A stretch of 16,338 nt of DNA. Origin: Rhodospirillales bacterium (GTDB lineage: Bacteria; Pseudomonadota; Alphaproteobacteria; Rhodospirillales; UBA2165). The notes under the pieces are model-generated. The model had not been told where the DNA came from, did not search any database, and saw only the letters and a program-made list of their open reading frames with translations. Made by a program: the position numbers and the translations under genes. Positions 1 through 6,919 of this stretch are shown here, piece after piece (within the stretch, counting starts at the first letter, position 1; every line of letters starts with the position of its first letter). The stretch covers positions 1-16,338 of the forward strand of contig JABMOP010000168.1 of the NCBI GenBank assembly GCA_013204125.1. The letters run 5' to 3'.

Positions 1-78
1 CTCATCCTGAGCCTGTCGAAAGATGGTGCTGCCCGTTCCCCCTATTTTGGGCAAGCTCAGCTTGAGGAACTTCATCGA
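1..78. repeat. Possible REP-like dispersed repeat end
   Basis: No coding frame is supported here. Bases 7-19 (CCTGAGCCTGTCG) resemble the core of short palindromic repeats scattered between genes in many proteobacteria, recalled from general knowledge. Bases 52-64 (CAAGCTCAGCTTG) are a palindrome around base 58. The stretch lies just downstream of the minus-strand gene that ends at 79, a usual place for such elements. Only one copy is visible in the window, so repetition is not shown. Confidence 0.3.
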
Positions 79-597
79 CTAACTTGCCCGCCAGACTGCT
101 CCCGGCGCCAGTTTTAATAAATAATCCCAGATTTCCGAGCGCTCCGGCAAAAGCGCGAGATGCGTGGTGCAATGTTTGCAATCGGCAGCGCCGAACCCGG
201 CAATCGGTTGCATTGCGCCGGTTTCCGCCAAAATCCCGTCCATAAGTTCACATTCCGACGCGCCGGTAATTGCGGCGGAGCCCAAAACCGTCCCTTGCAT
301 GGTTAATTCATCCACGTGCCAGTGCAAAGGCTTGCTTTTACGCGCATGCCTTCCGATACGGGCTTTCATTCCGCCTGGGCCGCGGGCGCTGCCACAATAG
401 GCATAATCTCCAGGTTTAAGCCGAATTCCATGCCAACGGGGCCGTTTTAGGCGCAGCGGGCGTTTGAGGCGGATTACGAGCACATACGCGCCGCTTTCGC
501 TGGGCAACGAATTTGGATTGAGCAGAAAGCGCATCATAAACCGATTAAGGCCCATTCGTTTACCGAATGGCAACCAGTTGGAGCCAAAATCAAGCAC
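79..597 (-). CDS. DUF123 / GIY-YIG-like nuclease family protein
   Basis: This 172-residue protein matches the DUF123 group, which is distantly related to GIY-YIG endonucleases. Visible hallmarks, in order, are a strand with GAYVL (36-40), the pair YAYCGSA (65-71), the basic RIGRH helix (80-84), HWHVD (92-96), a Glu-rich helix around 115-117, and the Cys/His cluster DCKHCTTHL (139-147). The GIY-YIG fold suggests nucleic-acid cleavage, but no substrate is known for DUF123 members. The longest frame starts at GTG 597 without a clear Shine-Dalgarno site. ATG codons at 555, 537 and 534 are alternatives, and the last two would place the start about 14 residues before the conserved core. The gene is divergent from the cyclic-nucleotide/TPR gene, with 48 bp between them. 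Family confidence is high and activity is uncertain. Confidence 0.85.
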   Translation of the reverse strand: MLDFGSNWLPFGKRMGLNRFMMRFLLNPNSLPSESGAYVLVIRLKRPLRLKRPRWHGIRLKPGDYAYCGSARGPGGMKARIGRHARKSKPLHWHVDELTMQGTVLGSAAITGASECELMDGILAETGAMQPIAGFGAADCKHCTTHLALLPERSEIWDYLLKLAPGAVWRAS

Positions 598-645
598 TTA
601 AAAAAATGGCCCGCTATTGGCCGGTATAAAATTGGTGGTGCGGAC

Positions 646-2463
646 GTGAGTGAATTCCAACGCAAATTTGACGATGGCGATATTATTTTTCACGAAGGCC
701 AGCGAAGCACGTCGGCATTCGTTGTGGTATCGGGGCGCGTTGAGCTGTTGAAAAAGGGGTCGGGCGGTAAAGTCCGGTTGGCGGTTCTAGGTACCGGCGA
801 AGTGTTCGGCGAAATGGGTGTCATCAACCGGCAAGAGCGCAGTGCAACCGCCCGCGCGATCGGCAATGTGACCTTGGAAGTGATCGAGCGGGACCAATAC
901 ATGGAACAGCTTCGCGACGATCCGGACAAGGCAATGCAAATTGTCGAACAATTGTCTGAACGCCTGCGCGCCACAAACGAAATGGCTGTAAAACCGCGCC
1001 GCGGGATTTTATTCGGCAAAGCGCGCGATGCCGGCGGCCCCAGTATTTGGGATGCGGTCGGCCTGCTGATGGCGCAGCGACGCGAAAAGAAACGCATGCT
1101 GGAGGTCAAAATTCTACCCCTGACCGGTGATCCGGAGGGCACGCAGACCGCGCATCTCAGCGCCATGCTCGGTGCCGATAGAACGATCCAGGCTAAAATA
1201 ATTCCCGAGGCCGCGCAGTTGGATGCACGCAGCCCCAGCCCCGCCGTAATTACCTCGGTCCAGGCCCTCGGGCGCGGCCATTTAATCCGCTCCAAGGCGG
1301 ATCTTCTGATTTGGGGTTCGGTCAACGAAGTTCAAACAAGCATGAACCTCCGCTTTGTGCCGGGCGCCGGCGATGGCGATTATCCAGGCGCTGTTTTGCC
1401 GACGGATCGATTGGTTCTACCGATTAATTTTTCGCCGGAATTTGCCCGCCTGTTGAAGGCGGTGACCATTGCCGCGACCGTCCCTTCGAGCGAAGCCCAG
1501 CGTATGTGGTTGCAGCCGCTTCTTCTTTCGGCGCTCGATGAGGCGCAGGAAGCCGGCCAAAGCCCGCCATCGGAGTTAACCTCGGCGGATCGCATGACCA
1601 TCCAAGCCTGTTTCGGCAATGTGATCGCTTCGATCGGGCATTTCAGGGGCGATGTTAATTGGCTCCGTCAAGCCGCCGAGGCCTATCAAGATGTATGGGA
1701 CAATATCGAGCGCCTCGAAGCGCCAAGCGATTGGGGCTCTATACTCTTTCATCTGGCCCGTGTGCGTCACGCGCTGGGCGAGCGCGCCCGTGATGGGGAG
1801 GGGCTCGGCATCGCGCTCAAAAATTATGAAACCGCTTCAGAATTTTTTAACCGGGCAGATTTTCCGCACCAATGGGCGTCGCTGCAAATGCGGATGGGAA
1901 ACACCCTTTATCGGCTTGATTCCATAAACAGCGACACCGAAGTTCTGAAAGACGCCATCGCCCATTTTCATACGGCGCTGCAAATCTTCACCCGCACCGA
2001 GGCGCCGTTCAAGTGGAGCGAGTTAAAGAACAGTCTTGGTCAGGCGCTCCAGGTGTGGGGCGATCTGAACGGCAGCACCGAAATATTGGAACGCGCCGTC
2101 GCCAGTTGCCAAGAAGCATTGCAATTGCGGACGCGCGAAGAAACGCCATTTCTGTGGGCATCCAGCCAAAATAATTTAGGCTCGGCCCTATTTCTTTTGG
2201 GCCGCATCACCGAACATTCCGAACATATCGAAGGGGCATCACAAGCGTTCAGCAAGGCGCTTGAAATTTATCTCGCCTTTGGCATGGAGCGCCTTGCCCG
2301 GGTAACGGAACGCAATCTCGCCAAGGCCGACAATCTACTCCGCCTTCGCCGAGCCCGCCCAGTCGCTCATGTTAAATGGGAGGACCAACCGGACAGCGAA
2401 CGCGCGGCGCACCTGGAATCATTACGCGCGCGTAGCCGCCAGATTGCGGGCGTCGGCATATAG
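646..2463 (+). CDS. Cyclic-nucleotide-binding domain protein with C-terminal TPRs
   Basis: This 605-residue protein looks like a cytoplasmic signalling or scaffold protein. Residues 1-115 form a CAP-like cyclic-nucleotide-binding domain with an intact phosphate-binding cassette: FGE at 54-56 and RSA at 65-67, which in this family contact the cyclic phosphate. No DNA-binding helix-turn-helix follows. Residues about 135-265 are an alpha/beta region with LLIWGSV, recalling TolB-like segments of alphaproteobacterial TPR proteins; I cannot name it. From about 361 on there are four repeats of 46-48 residues, each opening with a W followed by a Leu/Gly/Ala helix (near 361, 407, 454 and 502), that is, long-spaced tetratricopeptide repeats for protein binding. 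The start is GTG with weak GGTGG upstream. Its frame continues open past the TAG into the Bfd-like gene. The ligand (cAMP or cGMP) and the partner are unknown. Confidence 0.85.
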   Translation: MSEFQRKFDDGDIIFHEGQRSTSAFVVVSGRVELLKKGSGGKVRLAVLGTGEVFGEMGVINRQERSATARAIGNVTLEVIERDQYMEQLRDDPDKAMQIVEQLSERLRATNEMAVKPRRGILFGKARDAGGPSIWDAVGLLMAQRREKKRMLEVKILPLTGDPEGTQTAHLSAMLGADRTIQAKIIPEAAQLDARSPSPAVITSVQALGRGHLIRSKADLLIWGSVNEVQTSMNLRFVPGAGDGDYPGAVLPTDRLVLPINFSPEFARLLKAVTIAATVPSSEAQRMWLQPLLLSALDEAQEAGQSPPSELTSADRMTIQACFGNVIASIGHFRGDVNWLRQAAEAYQDVWDNIERLEAPSDWGSILFHLARVRHALGERARDGEGLGIALKNYETASEFFNRADFPHQWASLQMRMGNTLYRLDSINSDTEVLKDAIAHFHTALQIFTRTEAPFKWSELKNSLGQALQVWGDLNGSTEILERAVASCQEALQLRTREETPFLWASSQNNLGSALFLLGRITEHSEHIEGASQAFSKALEIYLAFGMERLARVTERNLAKADNLLRLRRARPVAHVKWEDQPDSERAAHLESLRARSRQIAGVGI

Positions 2464-2523
2464 CTGCCGATCCGGCGTTTACCGATTGTTGCCAACCGGG
2501 TCTGCCCAGACTATCGTTTGCCG

Positions 2524-2691
2524 ATGATGGATATTTGCCCGTGCAATCGGTTAAGCGAAGACGACGTTGAAAAGGCGGTGGCGGCAGGCGCCTCGACCCT
2601 CGAACAGGTATTCAAATTTCACGATACCGTCATTTATTGTTCGAGCTGCCTCGTCAATATCGACGAAATTCTGTTCCGTCCGAAAAGCTAA
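2524..2691 (+). CDS. bfd: Bfd-like small [2Fe-2S] ferredoxin
   Basis: This is a 55-residue protein. It carries Cys5-Pro-Cys7, then 31 residues, then Cys39-x-x-Cys42. The spacing CxC-x31-CxxC is that of bacterioferritin-associated ferredoxin (Bfd), whose four Cys hold a [2Fe-2S] cluster and which donates electrons to bacterioferritin to release iron. The helix between them (SEDDVEKAVAAGASTLEQVF) also fits the family's (T/S)-x-x-D-(V/I)-x-x-A-(V/I)-x-x-GA pattern. ATG 2524 or 2527 is the likely start; there is no good Shine-Dalgarno, and TTG 2518 is possible. The frame is open back to the TAG that ends the upstream gene, so coupling or a longer N-terminus is conceivable. It converges with the hydrolase gene, with 3 bp between stops. 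No bacterioferritin gene is in the window, so the redox partner is unknown. Confidence 0.82.
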   Translation: MMDICPCNRLSEDDVEKAVAAGASTLEQVFKFHDTVIYCSSCLVNIDEILFRPKS

Positions 2692-2694
2692 TTT

Positions 2695-3528
2695 TCAGAG
2701 CAAGTGCTTGGCGAAGAATTCGGCTAGTTTTTCGGAGTTCTCAACCGCCGAGCGGGTGTCTTGCTCGATAATCAGAACTTCACATTCGCCGCCCGCTTTG
2801 CGGTAATTTGCGGCAAAGCGGTCCGGTTCCGTCAAATCGCCACCCGATTCCGGGTCCAGATAATCGTGGACCATGTCGGGGCGGCCCTGGATCCATATTG
2901 CCGGCGGTAACTTAACGTCTTCGCCCCGCTCCAACGCCAGCATCGGGTTGCCTTCGCTCATATTTTCATCGCTCACCCAATAGATGTCGTGGCATCCGGG
3001 GATATGCTCGGTCCAGGCGGGCGGGTTTTCGCCAACCCTCAAGCGGAGGGCGTGGCGATACCGCGACAGTGGATTGATGACCGGCCACATCATGCCGACG
3101 CATTGAACAGACGCATCCACATGTTCCGCGCCTTCGAGCGGAATTTCTGAATATCTAGGATCGGCCGGTCGCATGGCGGAAAGCATGGCGAGATGTCCGC
3201 CCGAAGATTGGCCGGCAAGGCCGAACCGGTCTGCATCAAGATTAAATTCTGCGGCGCGGGATTTCAGCAAGCGAATGGCATAATTGACATCCAATAGCGA
3301 CGAAGGATAGCGGTCTTCGGCTTGGCGAAAATCTATCGTCGCCGCGGCAATGCCGGCTGCCGCCAAGACTTCATCGCGGGCAAAACATTGTGTCAGATCG
3401 CCGTTGTTCCAGGCGCCGGGATGCAGGTCGAGGACGATCGGATGCGGGCCGTCGCCTTCGGGCGTGAACAAACGCATATTTAGCACCCGGTCCCCGTGTT
3501 TGAGATATTCTATATCCGTGGTCGGCAT
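2695..3528 (-). CDS. Alpha/beta hydrolase (HSL/BD-FAE-like), possibly lacking the catalytic His
   Basis: This 277-residue cytoplasmic hydrolase is of the esterase/lipase type. The nucleophile elbow GQSSG puts Ser at 108, within a typical GLAGQSSGGHLA context. An oxyanion-hole HPG at 36-38 stands in for the usual HGG. Asp218 or Asp225 could be the acid. The C-terminal loop, where the family usually has G-x-x-H-x-F, instead reads IIEQDTRSAVEN (253-264), and the only later His is at 275, two residues before the end. The protein may therefore be catalytically altered or use another base. It is the last gene of a four-gene minus-strand operon, 27 bp after the sirtuin, with AGGA 6 bp before ATG. 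The family points to an ester, lactone or formyl-amide substrate; none can be named. Confidence 0.85.
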   Translation of the reverse strand: MPTTDIEYLKHGDRVLNMRLFTPEGDGPHPIVLDLHPGAWNNGDLTQCFARDEVLAAAGIAAATIDFRQAEDRYPSSLLDVNYAIRLLKSRAAEFNLDADRFGLAGQSSGGHLAMLSAMRPADPRYSEIPLEGAEHVDASVQCVGMMWPVINPLSRYRHALRLRVGENPPAWTEHIPGCHDIYWVSDENMSEGNPMLALERGEDVKLPPAIWIQGRPDMVHDYLDPESGGDLTEPDRFAANYRKAGGECEVLIIEQDTRSAVENSEKLAEFFAKHLL

Positions 3529-3555
3529 TTAGTCCTCCCTTTTCCAATTATTGAC

Positions 3556-4305
3556 CTAGTGCAGCGGCACGATTTGACGCAATGTATCGCCGATTTCGGT
3601 GTTGATGACCAGATCTGCTATGTCGTCCATTTCCGTCGGGTCGCGATTAAGGATCACCAGCTTCGCGCCGTTTTGCTTGGCTATGACTGGGAAGCCGGCA
3701 GCGGGAAAGACGACCAGGGACGAGCCGATTGAAATAAAGAGATCACATGCCAGCGTTGCTTCCTGCGCGCGCAGCATTTCTTTTTCCGGCATTGGCTGGC
3801 CGAAGGCGATGGTGGCGGTTTTAACATGGCCGCCGCACCCATCGCATAGGGGCAAGGTGCCGGCGGCTTCAAACGCCTCCTTGATGGGCGCCAGTTCAAA
3901 CCGCTTGGCGCAATCCAGGCAGGATGCATAGGTGGCATTGCCGTGTAGTTCGATAATCATTTCTTCGGGCACGCCCGAAGCCTGGTGCAGCCCGTCGATG
4001 TTCTGGGTGATGAGGCGCGATAATTTTCCGTCCTGAGCCAGTTTGGAAATCGCCATATGCCCAAAATTGGGCTTGGCGTCCAGCATCACCTTGTCGGTTT
4101 CGATCTTGCGCCGCCAGGATTCCCGCCGGGAGTCTTCGGAATCTATGAAATCCTGGAAATAGATCGGCTGATTTTTAGTCCAGACACCGCCTGGGCTCCG
4201 AAAATCGGGGATACCGGACTCGGTCGATACGCCGGCGCCGGTAAAGATGACGGCGCGCTCGCTTGTTGCCAGATACGCGCTTAAGCTTTCGGCGTCTCCC
4301 GTCAT
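3556..4305 (-). CDS. Sir2-family NAD-dependent protein deacylase
   Basis: This 249-residue sirtuin removes acyl groups from lysines, using NAD and yielding nicotinamide and O-acyl-ADP-ribose. The NAD-binding GAGVSTESGIPDFRS motif is at 23-37, TQNID at 100-104, and the catalytic base His121 sits in ELHGN. The structural zinc is held by Cys129/Cys132 and Cys154/Cys157, followed by the Rossmann strand with GSS (194-196). All key residues are present, so an active enzyme is likely. In catabolic bacteria sirtuins commonly reactivate acetylated acyl-CoA synthetases. The gene lies 6 bp after the upstream cyclase and 27 bp before the hydrolase, in the same operon, suggesting control of that pathway's enzymes; this is inference. 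There is no strong Shine-Dalgarno, so translation may depend on coupling. I do not assign a sirtuin class. Confidence 0.93.
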   Translation of the reverse strand: MTGDAESLSAYLATSERAVIFTGAGVSTESGIPDFRSPGGVWTKNQPIYFQDFIDSEDSRRESWRRKIETDKVMLDAKPNFGHMAISKLAQDGKLSRLITQNIDGLHQASGVPEEMIIELHGNATYASCLDCAKRFELAPIKEAFEAAGTLPLCDGCGGHVKTATIAFGQPMPEKEMLRAQEATLACDLFISIGSSLVVFPAAGFPVIAKQNGAKLVILNRDPTEMDDIADLVINTEIGDTLRQIVPLH

Positions 4306-4311
4306 GGCCGC

Positions 4312-5142
4312 TTATCGACCGCTCTCAAACCGGAACGTCTGGTCCGGATCGGTCACCGCCAGAATTCGAACGCCGCACCCGTCGCCGCCTTTCCAACGCC
4401 AAGGGAAACACATGAAGGTGCAGCGCCGCCCCGTAACCTTATCCAGATCGCCGCCGACGTTTTCGATACCCGGAATACCGCCTTTAATCATCAGCGTCTT
4501 GTGGCCGTCTTCCCATCTCGGGAAATCTTCTTTGGGGTCGCGCCCGGTGAATTCCTTATATTCCTCGATCAAATGCGGCTGCGACGGCCCGAGCCCATGA
4601 TCGACCAGCTTGGTCGCCATGGGATGGTCGTTGGATTGCACGTCGTAGCCGACCAGTTTCACTTTCTTCTCGACCAGCCATTCTGCGCCTTCGGTATATA
4701 TGCCCGGTGAATAGGCAAAATATTCGTCGGTATCGGCCATTTTTTTATGCATGCCGGTGTTGATCATGACGATATCGCCTTCCTGGATTTTGGGTGTCGC
4801 GTTTTCCAGGTCTTCGGCGGTGATAACTTCCCATTTACCCTTGGGGATCGAGACGGCGACGCCGGTGCCGAAGAACCGCCACAAGGGATAATCGGAAATA
4901 TCGGGCGTATTTTCGGTGACGTGGATTGGCGCATCCATATGCGTGCCCCGGTGCATGATGCCGTCAAATTCGGTCTGATAGTAGCCGTCCTTGGCGTGGA
5001 ATTTACGCACCAATACATTGACGCCGGGCATCGACGGCCATTCAGGCATATGGTGGCCCCAGGGCTGGCTCAGATTATACATTTCGAGGCCGACGGTGTT
5101 GGCGCCGTCGCTGATCGCTTCAGATTTGCTGATTTCATCCAT
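4312..5142 (-). CDS. Cyclase-family metal-dependent hydrolase (KynB/isatin-hydrolase superfamily), copy 2
   Basis: This 276-residue member of the cyclase family (PF04199) belongs with metal-dependent amidohydrolase-like enzymes such as kynurenine formamidase KynB and isatin hydrolase. The signature HxGTHxDAPxH is intact at 64-74 (His64, His68, Asp70, His74). A second site has His214 and Glu227, which by analogy are further metal ligands, with one residue more between them than in the neighbouring paralogue. It also carries NDHPMAT (171-177), shared with the paralogue. KynB is usually near 210 residues, so this longer protein with its extra C-terminal part is probably not a standard formamidase. 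Start: AAGGAG lies about 10 bp before ATG 5142, and the upstream gene's TGA overlaps it, favouring translational coupling. It sits 15 bp after copy 1 and 6 bp before the sirtuin. The substrate is unknown. Confidence 0.88.
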   Translation of the reverse strand: MDEISKSEAISDGANTVGLEMYNLSQPWGHHMPEWPSMPGVNVLVRKFHAKDGYYQTEFDGIMHRGTHMDAPIHVTENTPDISDYPLWRFFGTGVAVSIPKGKWEVITAEDLENATPKIQEGDIVMINTGMHKKMADTDEYFAYSPGIYTEGAEWLVEKKVKLVGYDVQSNDHPMATKLVDHGLGPSQPHLIEEYKEFTGRDPKEDFPRWEDGHKTLMIKGGIPGIENVGGDLDKVTGRRCTFMCFPWRWKGGDGCGVRILAVTDPDQTFRFESGR

Positions 5143-5157
5143 GATGAATTATCTCCT

Positions 5158-5967
5158 TCAAGCCGCTTCGCCGGTGGCGACACGGGCCGCGCCGGTAGGG
5201 TCAATAATGGCGACAAAGCGCACCGGGCACGCATCGCCTTTGTCCCAGTTCCAGGGCGCGGCTTGGAATGTCGCGCGTTTGCCTAAAAGGCCATCGACAT
5301 CGCCGCCCACCTGTTCGACGGTCGGAATGCCGGCGGCCAGCAATGTTTTATGGGCGATGTTCCAATCGGGAAAATCCTTTGCCGCATCTCTTCCGGTGCG
5401 TTCTTCATAAAGCGCGACCACGCGGTTCATGATCGGCCCATTTCTGTGATTGCCGAGAGACGTTGCCAGCGGATGGTCGATCTGCGGCGTATCCATACCG
5501 ACAAGCATCACACCCTGATCGACCAGCCATTCGGCGCCGTCCTTGGAAAGGCCCGGAGATTCGCCGAAATATTCCAGGGAGTCTGAATATTTATGGTGCC
5601 AGCCGGTGACGATGACGACGAAATCGCCGCGCTGAATTTCAGGGCTGGCCGAGCTGAGATCCTCTGCAGTCACTTGCCCCCAAGGCTCTTTAGGGATTGA
5701 AAGAATTACGCCGTTGCCGAACAAATGCTCAAGACCGATTTCGCCCATCGTCGCGCCGCGCTGCACCAAATGTATGGGCGCATTCATATGGGTGCCTTGA
5801 TGCATGACCATTTTAAGCCGGTGCGCCATGACGCCATGCTCTGCGTGCTTCACCGAACGGAAAAGCACCGCGTCGGGCTCGCCGGGCATGGATGGCGCGC
5901 CGTGGCCCCATACGTGGCTCAATTCCACCAGGTGCAGACCGGAATAGGGGTCTTCGATCGATTGCAT
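5158..5967 (-). CDS. Cyclase-family hydrolase paralogue with Asn in the metal motif, copy 1
   Basis: This 269-residue protein is paralogous to the next gene: shared blocks include LSHVWGH versus LSQPWGH, DHP-AT, FP-W---HKTL and VGGD near the C-terminus. The signature reads HQGTHMNAPIH (56-66), with Asn62 where the family has Asp, a residue that serves as a metal ligand in KynB-type structures. The codon is AAT, one base from GAT. The second-site His206 and Glu218 are kept with the usual spacing. The change could alter metal use, lower activity, or mark a pair acting as a heteromer with the intact copy. It is the first gene of the operon, with GGAGAA 8 bp before ATG, facing the SDR gene across 139 bp. 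Function beyond the family is unknown. Confidence 0.87.
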   Translation of the reverse strand: MQSIEDPYSGLHLVELSHVWGHGAPSMPGEPDAVLFRSVKHAEHGVMAHRLKMVMHQGTHMNAPIHLVQRGATMGEIGLEHLFGNGVILSIPKEPWGQVTAEDLSSASPEIQRGDFVVIVTGWHHKYSDSLEYFGESPGLSKDGAEWLVDQGVMLVGMDTPQIDHPLATSLGNHRNGPIMNRVVALYEERTGRDAAKDFPDWNIAHKTLLAAGIPTVEQVGGDVDGLLGKRATFQAAPWNWDKGDACPVRFVAIIDPTGAARVATGEAA

Positions 5968-6106
5968 AAATTTTCTCCAATTAATGTTCTCTATTGATTA
6001 GTTTGCACTGGTCCGTAAACATTCTCAACCAGTTCCGGGCATCGACGCGTTATGTCCCGGCGTATGAACAATAATCAAGGCCCGGAAGCCGGGCGGGGAG
6101 GATTAA
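5968..6106. promoter_or_regulatory. Divergent control region between cyclase and SDR operons
   Basis: This gap should hold promoters for both operons, though I cannot place convincing -35/-10 pairs. There are two visible structures. An inverted repeat ACTGGT (6007-6012) / ACCAGT (6028-6033) with a 15-bp spacer is an operator candidate. A hairpin GCCCGG-AAG-CCGGGC (6080-6094) sits immediately before the GGGGAGGA ribosome-binding site of the SDR gene and could mask it. An imperfect CCGGGCAT / ATGTCCCGG pair lies between 6035 and 6060. No regulator gene is adjacent, so the binding protein is unknown. Confidence 0.45.
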
Positions 6107-6916
6107 ATGAGTATCACCGAAGGATTGCGCAATCCGTTATCCATGTTCGACGTTAAGGGCAAAGTGGCGGTCATAACCGGCGCATCCGGTGCCTTCGGGC
6201 GGGCCTGCGCCCTCAGCTTAGGCGCGCTTGGCGGCAAATTGGTACTGGCGTCCGGATCAAAGGAAGAACTGGATGAAGTGTTGAGGGAAGTCGAAGAAGT
6301 CGGCGGCGAAGCGGTCGCGATCCAACGCCGCCCGGACAGTCTGGAAGACGCCGAAGCCATTCGCGACGCCGGGCTCGAAGCCTTCGGTAAAATCGATCAA
6401 CTGGTGATTGCGTCCGGCACCAACAAGGCCGGGTTTATCCATGAATTGGACTACAAAGATTGGCAGGACGTGATGGATGCCAATGTGCGCGGCGCCTGGT
6501 TCATGGCGAAAGCGGTGGGCACTTATTGGATTGAAAATGAGATTGCCGGCAAAATGCTGTTGATGTCGTCGGTGCGTGGCCGCCACGGCAATGTATCGGG
6601 CTATACAGGCTATTGCGCGTCCAAGGGGGCGACCGATTCCCTAACCCGGGTGCTGGCCACCGAATGGGCCAAATACGGCACCACGGTCAATGCCATCGCG
6701 CCGACCGTGTTTCGCTCCAAACTGACCGCCTGGATGTATGACGAAAACGATGAGTTGGGCCAAGCAACGCGGGCGCGGTCGTTGGCGCGTATTCCGCTCG
6801 GTCGGCTGGCCGAGGTCGAAGATCTAACCGGCATGGCGCTCTATCTGCTATCGCCGGCATCGAATTTTTGCACTGGGCAGATCATGTATGTAGATGGCGG
6901 CTTCACGGCGGGATAA
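6107..6916 (+). CDS. Short-chain dehydrogenase/reductase (classical SDR)
   Basis: This 269-residue NAD(P)-dependent oxidoreductase of the classical SDR type would act in the cytoplasm on a hydroxyl or keto group. The cofactor motif TGASGAFG is at 24-31, the structural Asn at 126, and the catalytic set Ser154/155, Tyr169 and Lys173 within YCASK. The usual NNAG motif is replaced by ASGTN (102-106), a modest deviation. The C-terminal YVDGG is typical of 3-oxoacyl-ACP reductase-like and gluconate-5-dehydrogenase-like members. It starts at ATG after a strong GGGGAGGA site. It is followed 3 bp later by the 3-hydroxyacyl-CoA dehydrogenase gene, so the two are probably cotranslated and may act in sequence. 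The cyclase operon is divergent from it. The substrate cannot be read from the sequence. Confidence 0.92.
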   Translation: MSITEGLRNPLSMFDVKGKVAVITGASGAFGRACALSLGALGGKLVLASGSKEELDEVLREVEEVGGEAVAIQRRPDSLEDAEAIRDAGLEAFGKIDQLVIASGTNKAGFIHELDYKDWQDVMDANVRGAWFMAKAVGTYWIENEIAGKMLLMSSVRGRHGNVSGYTGYCASKGATDSLTRVLATEWAKYGTTVNAIAPTVFRSKLTAWMYDENDELGQATRARSLARIPLGRLAEVEDLTGMALYLLSPASNFCTGQIMYVDGGFTAG

Positions 6917-6919
6917 GGG

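Noticed and set aside
4747..5286. Plus-strand open frame (179 codons) across the junction of the two cyclase genes
   Set aside because: Both cyclase genes on the other strand have clear family motifs; this frame is their shadow, His/Phe/Gly-rich without domains.
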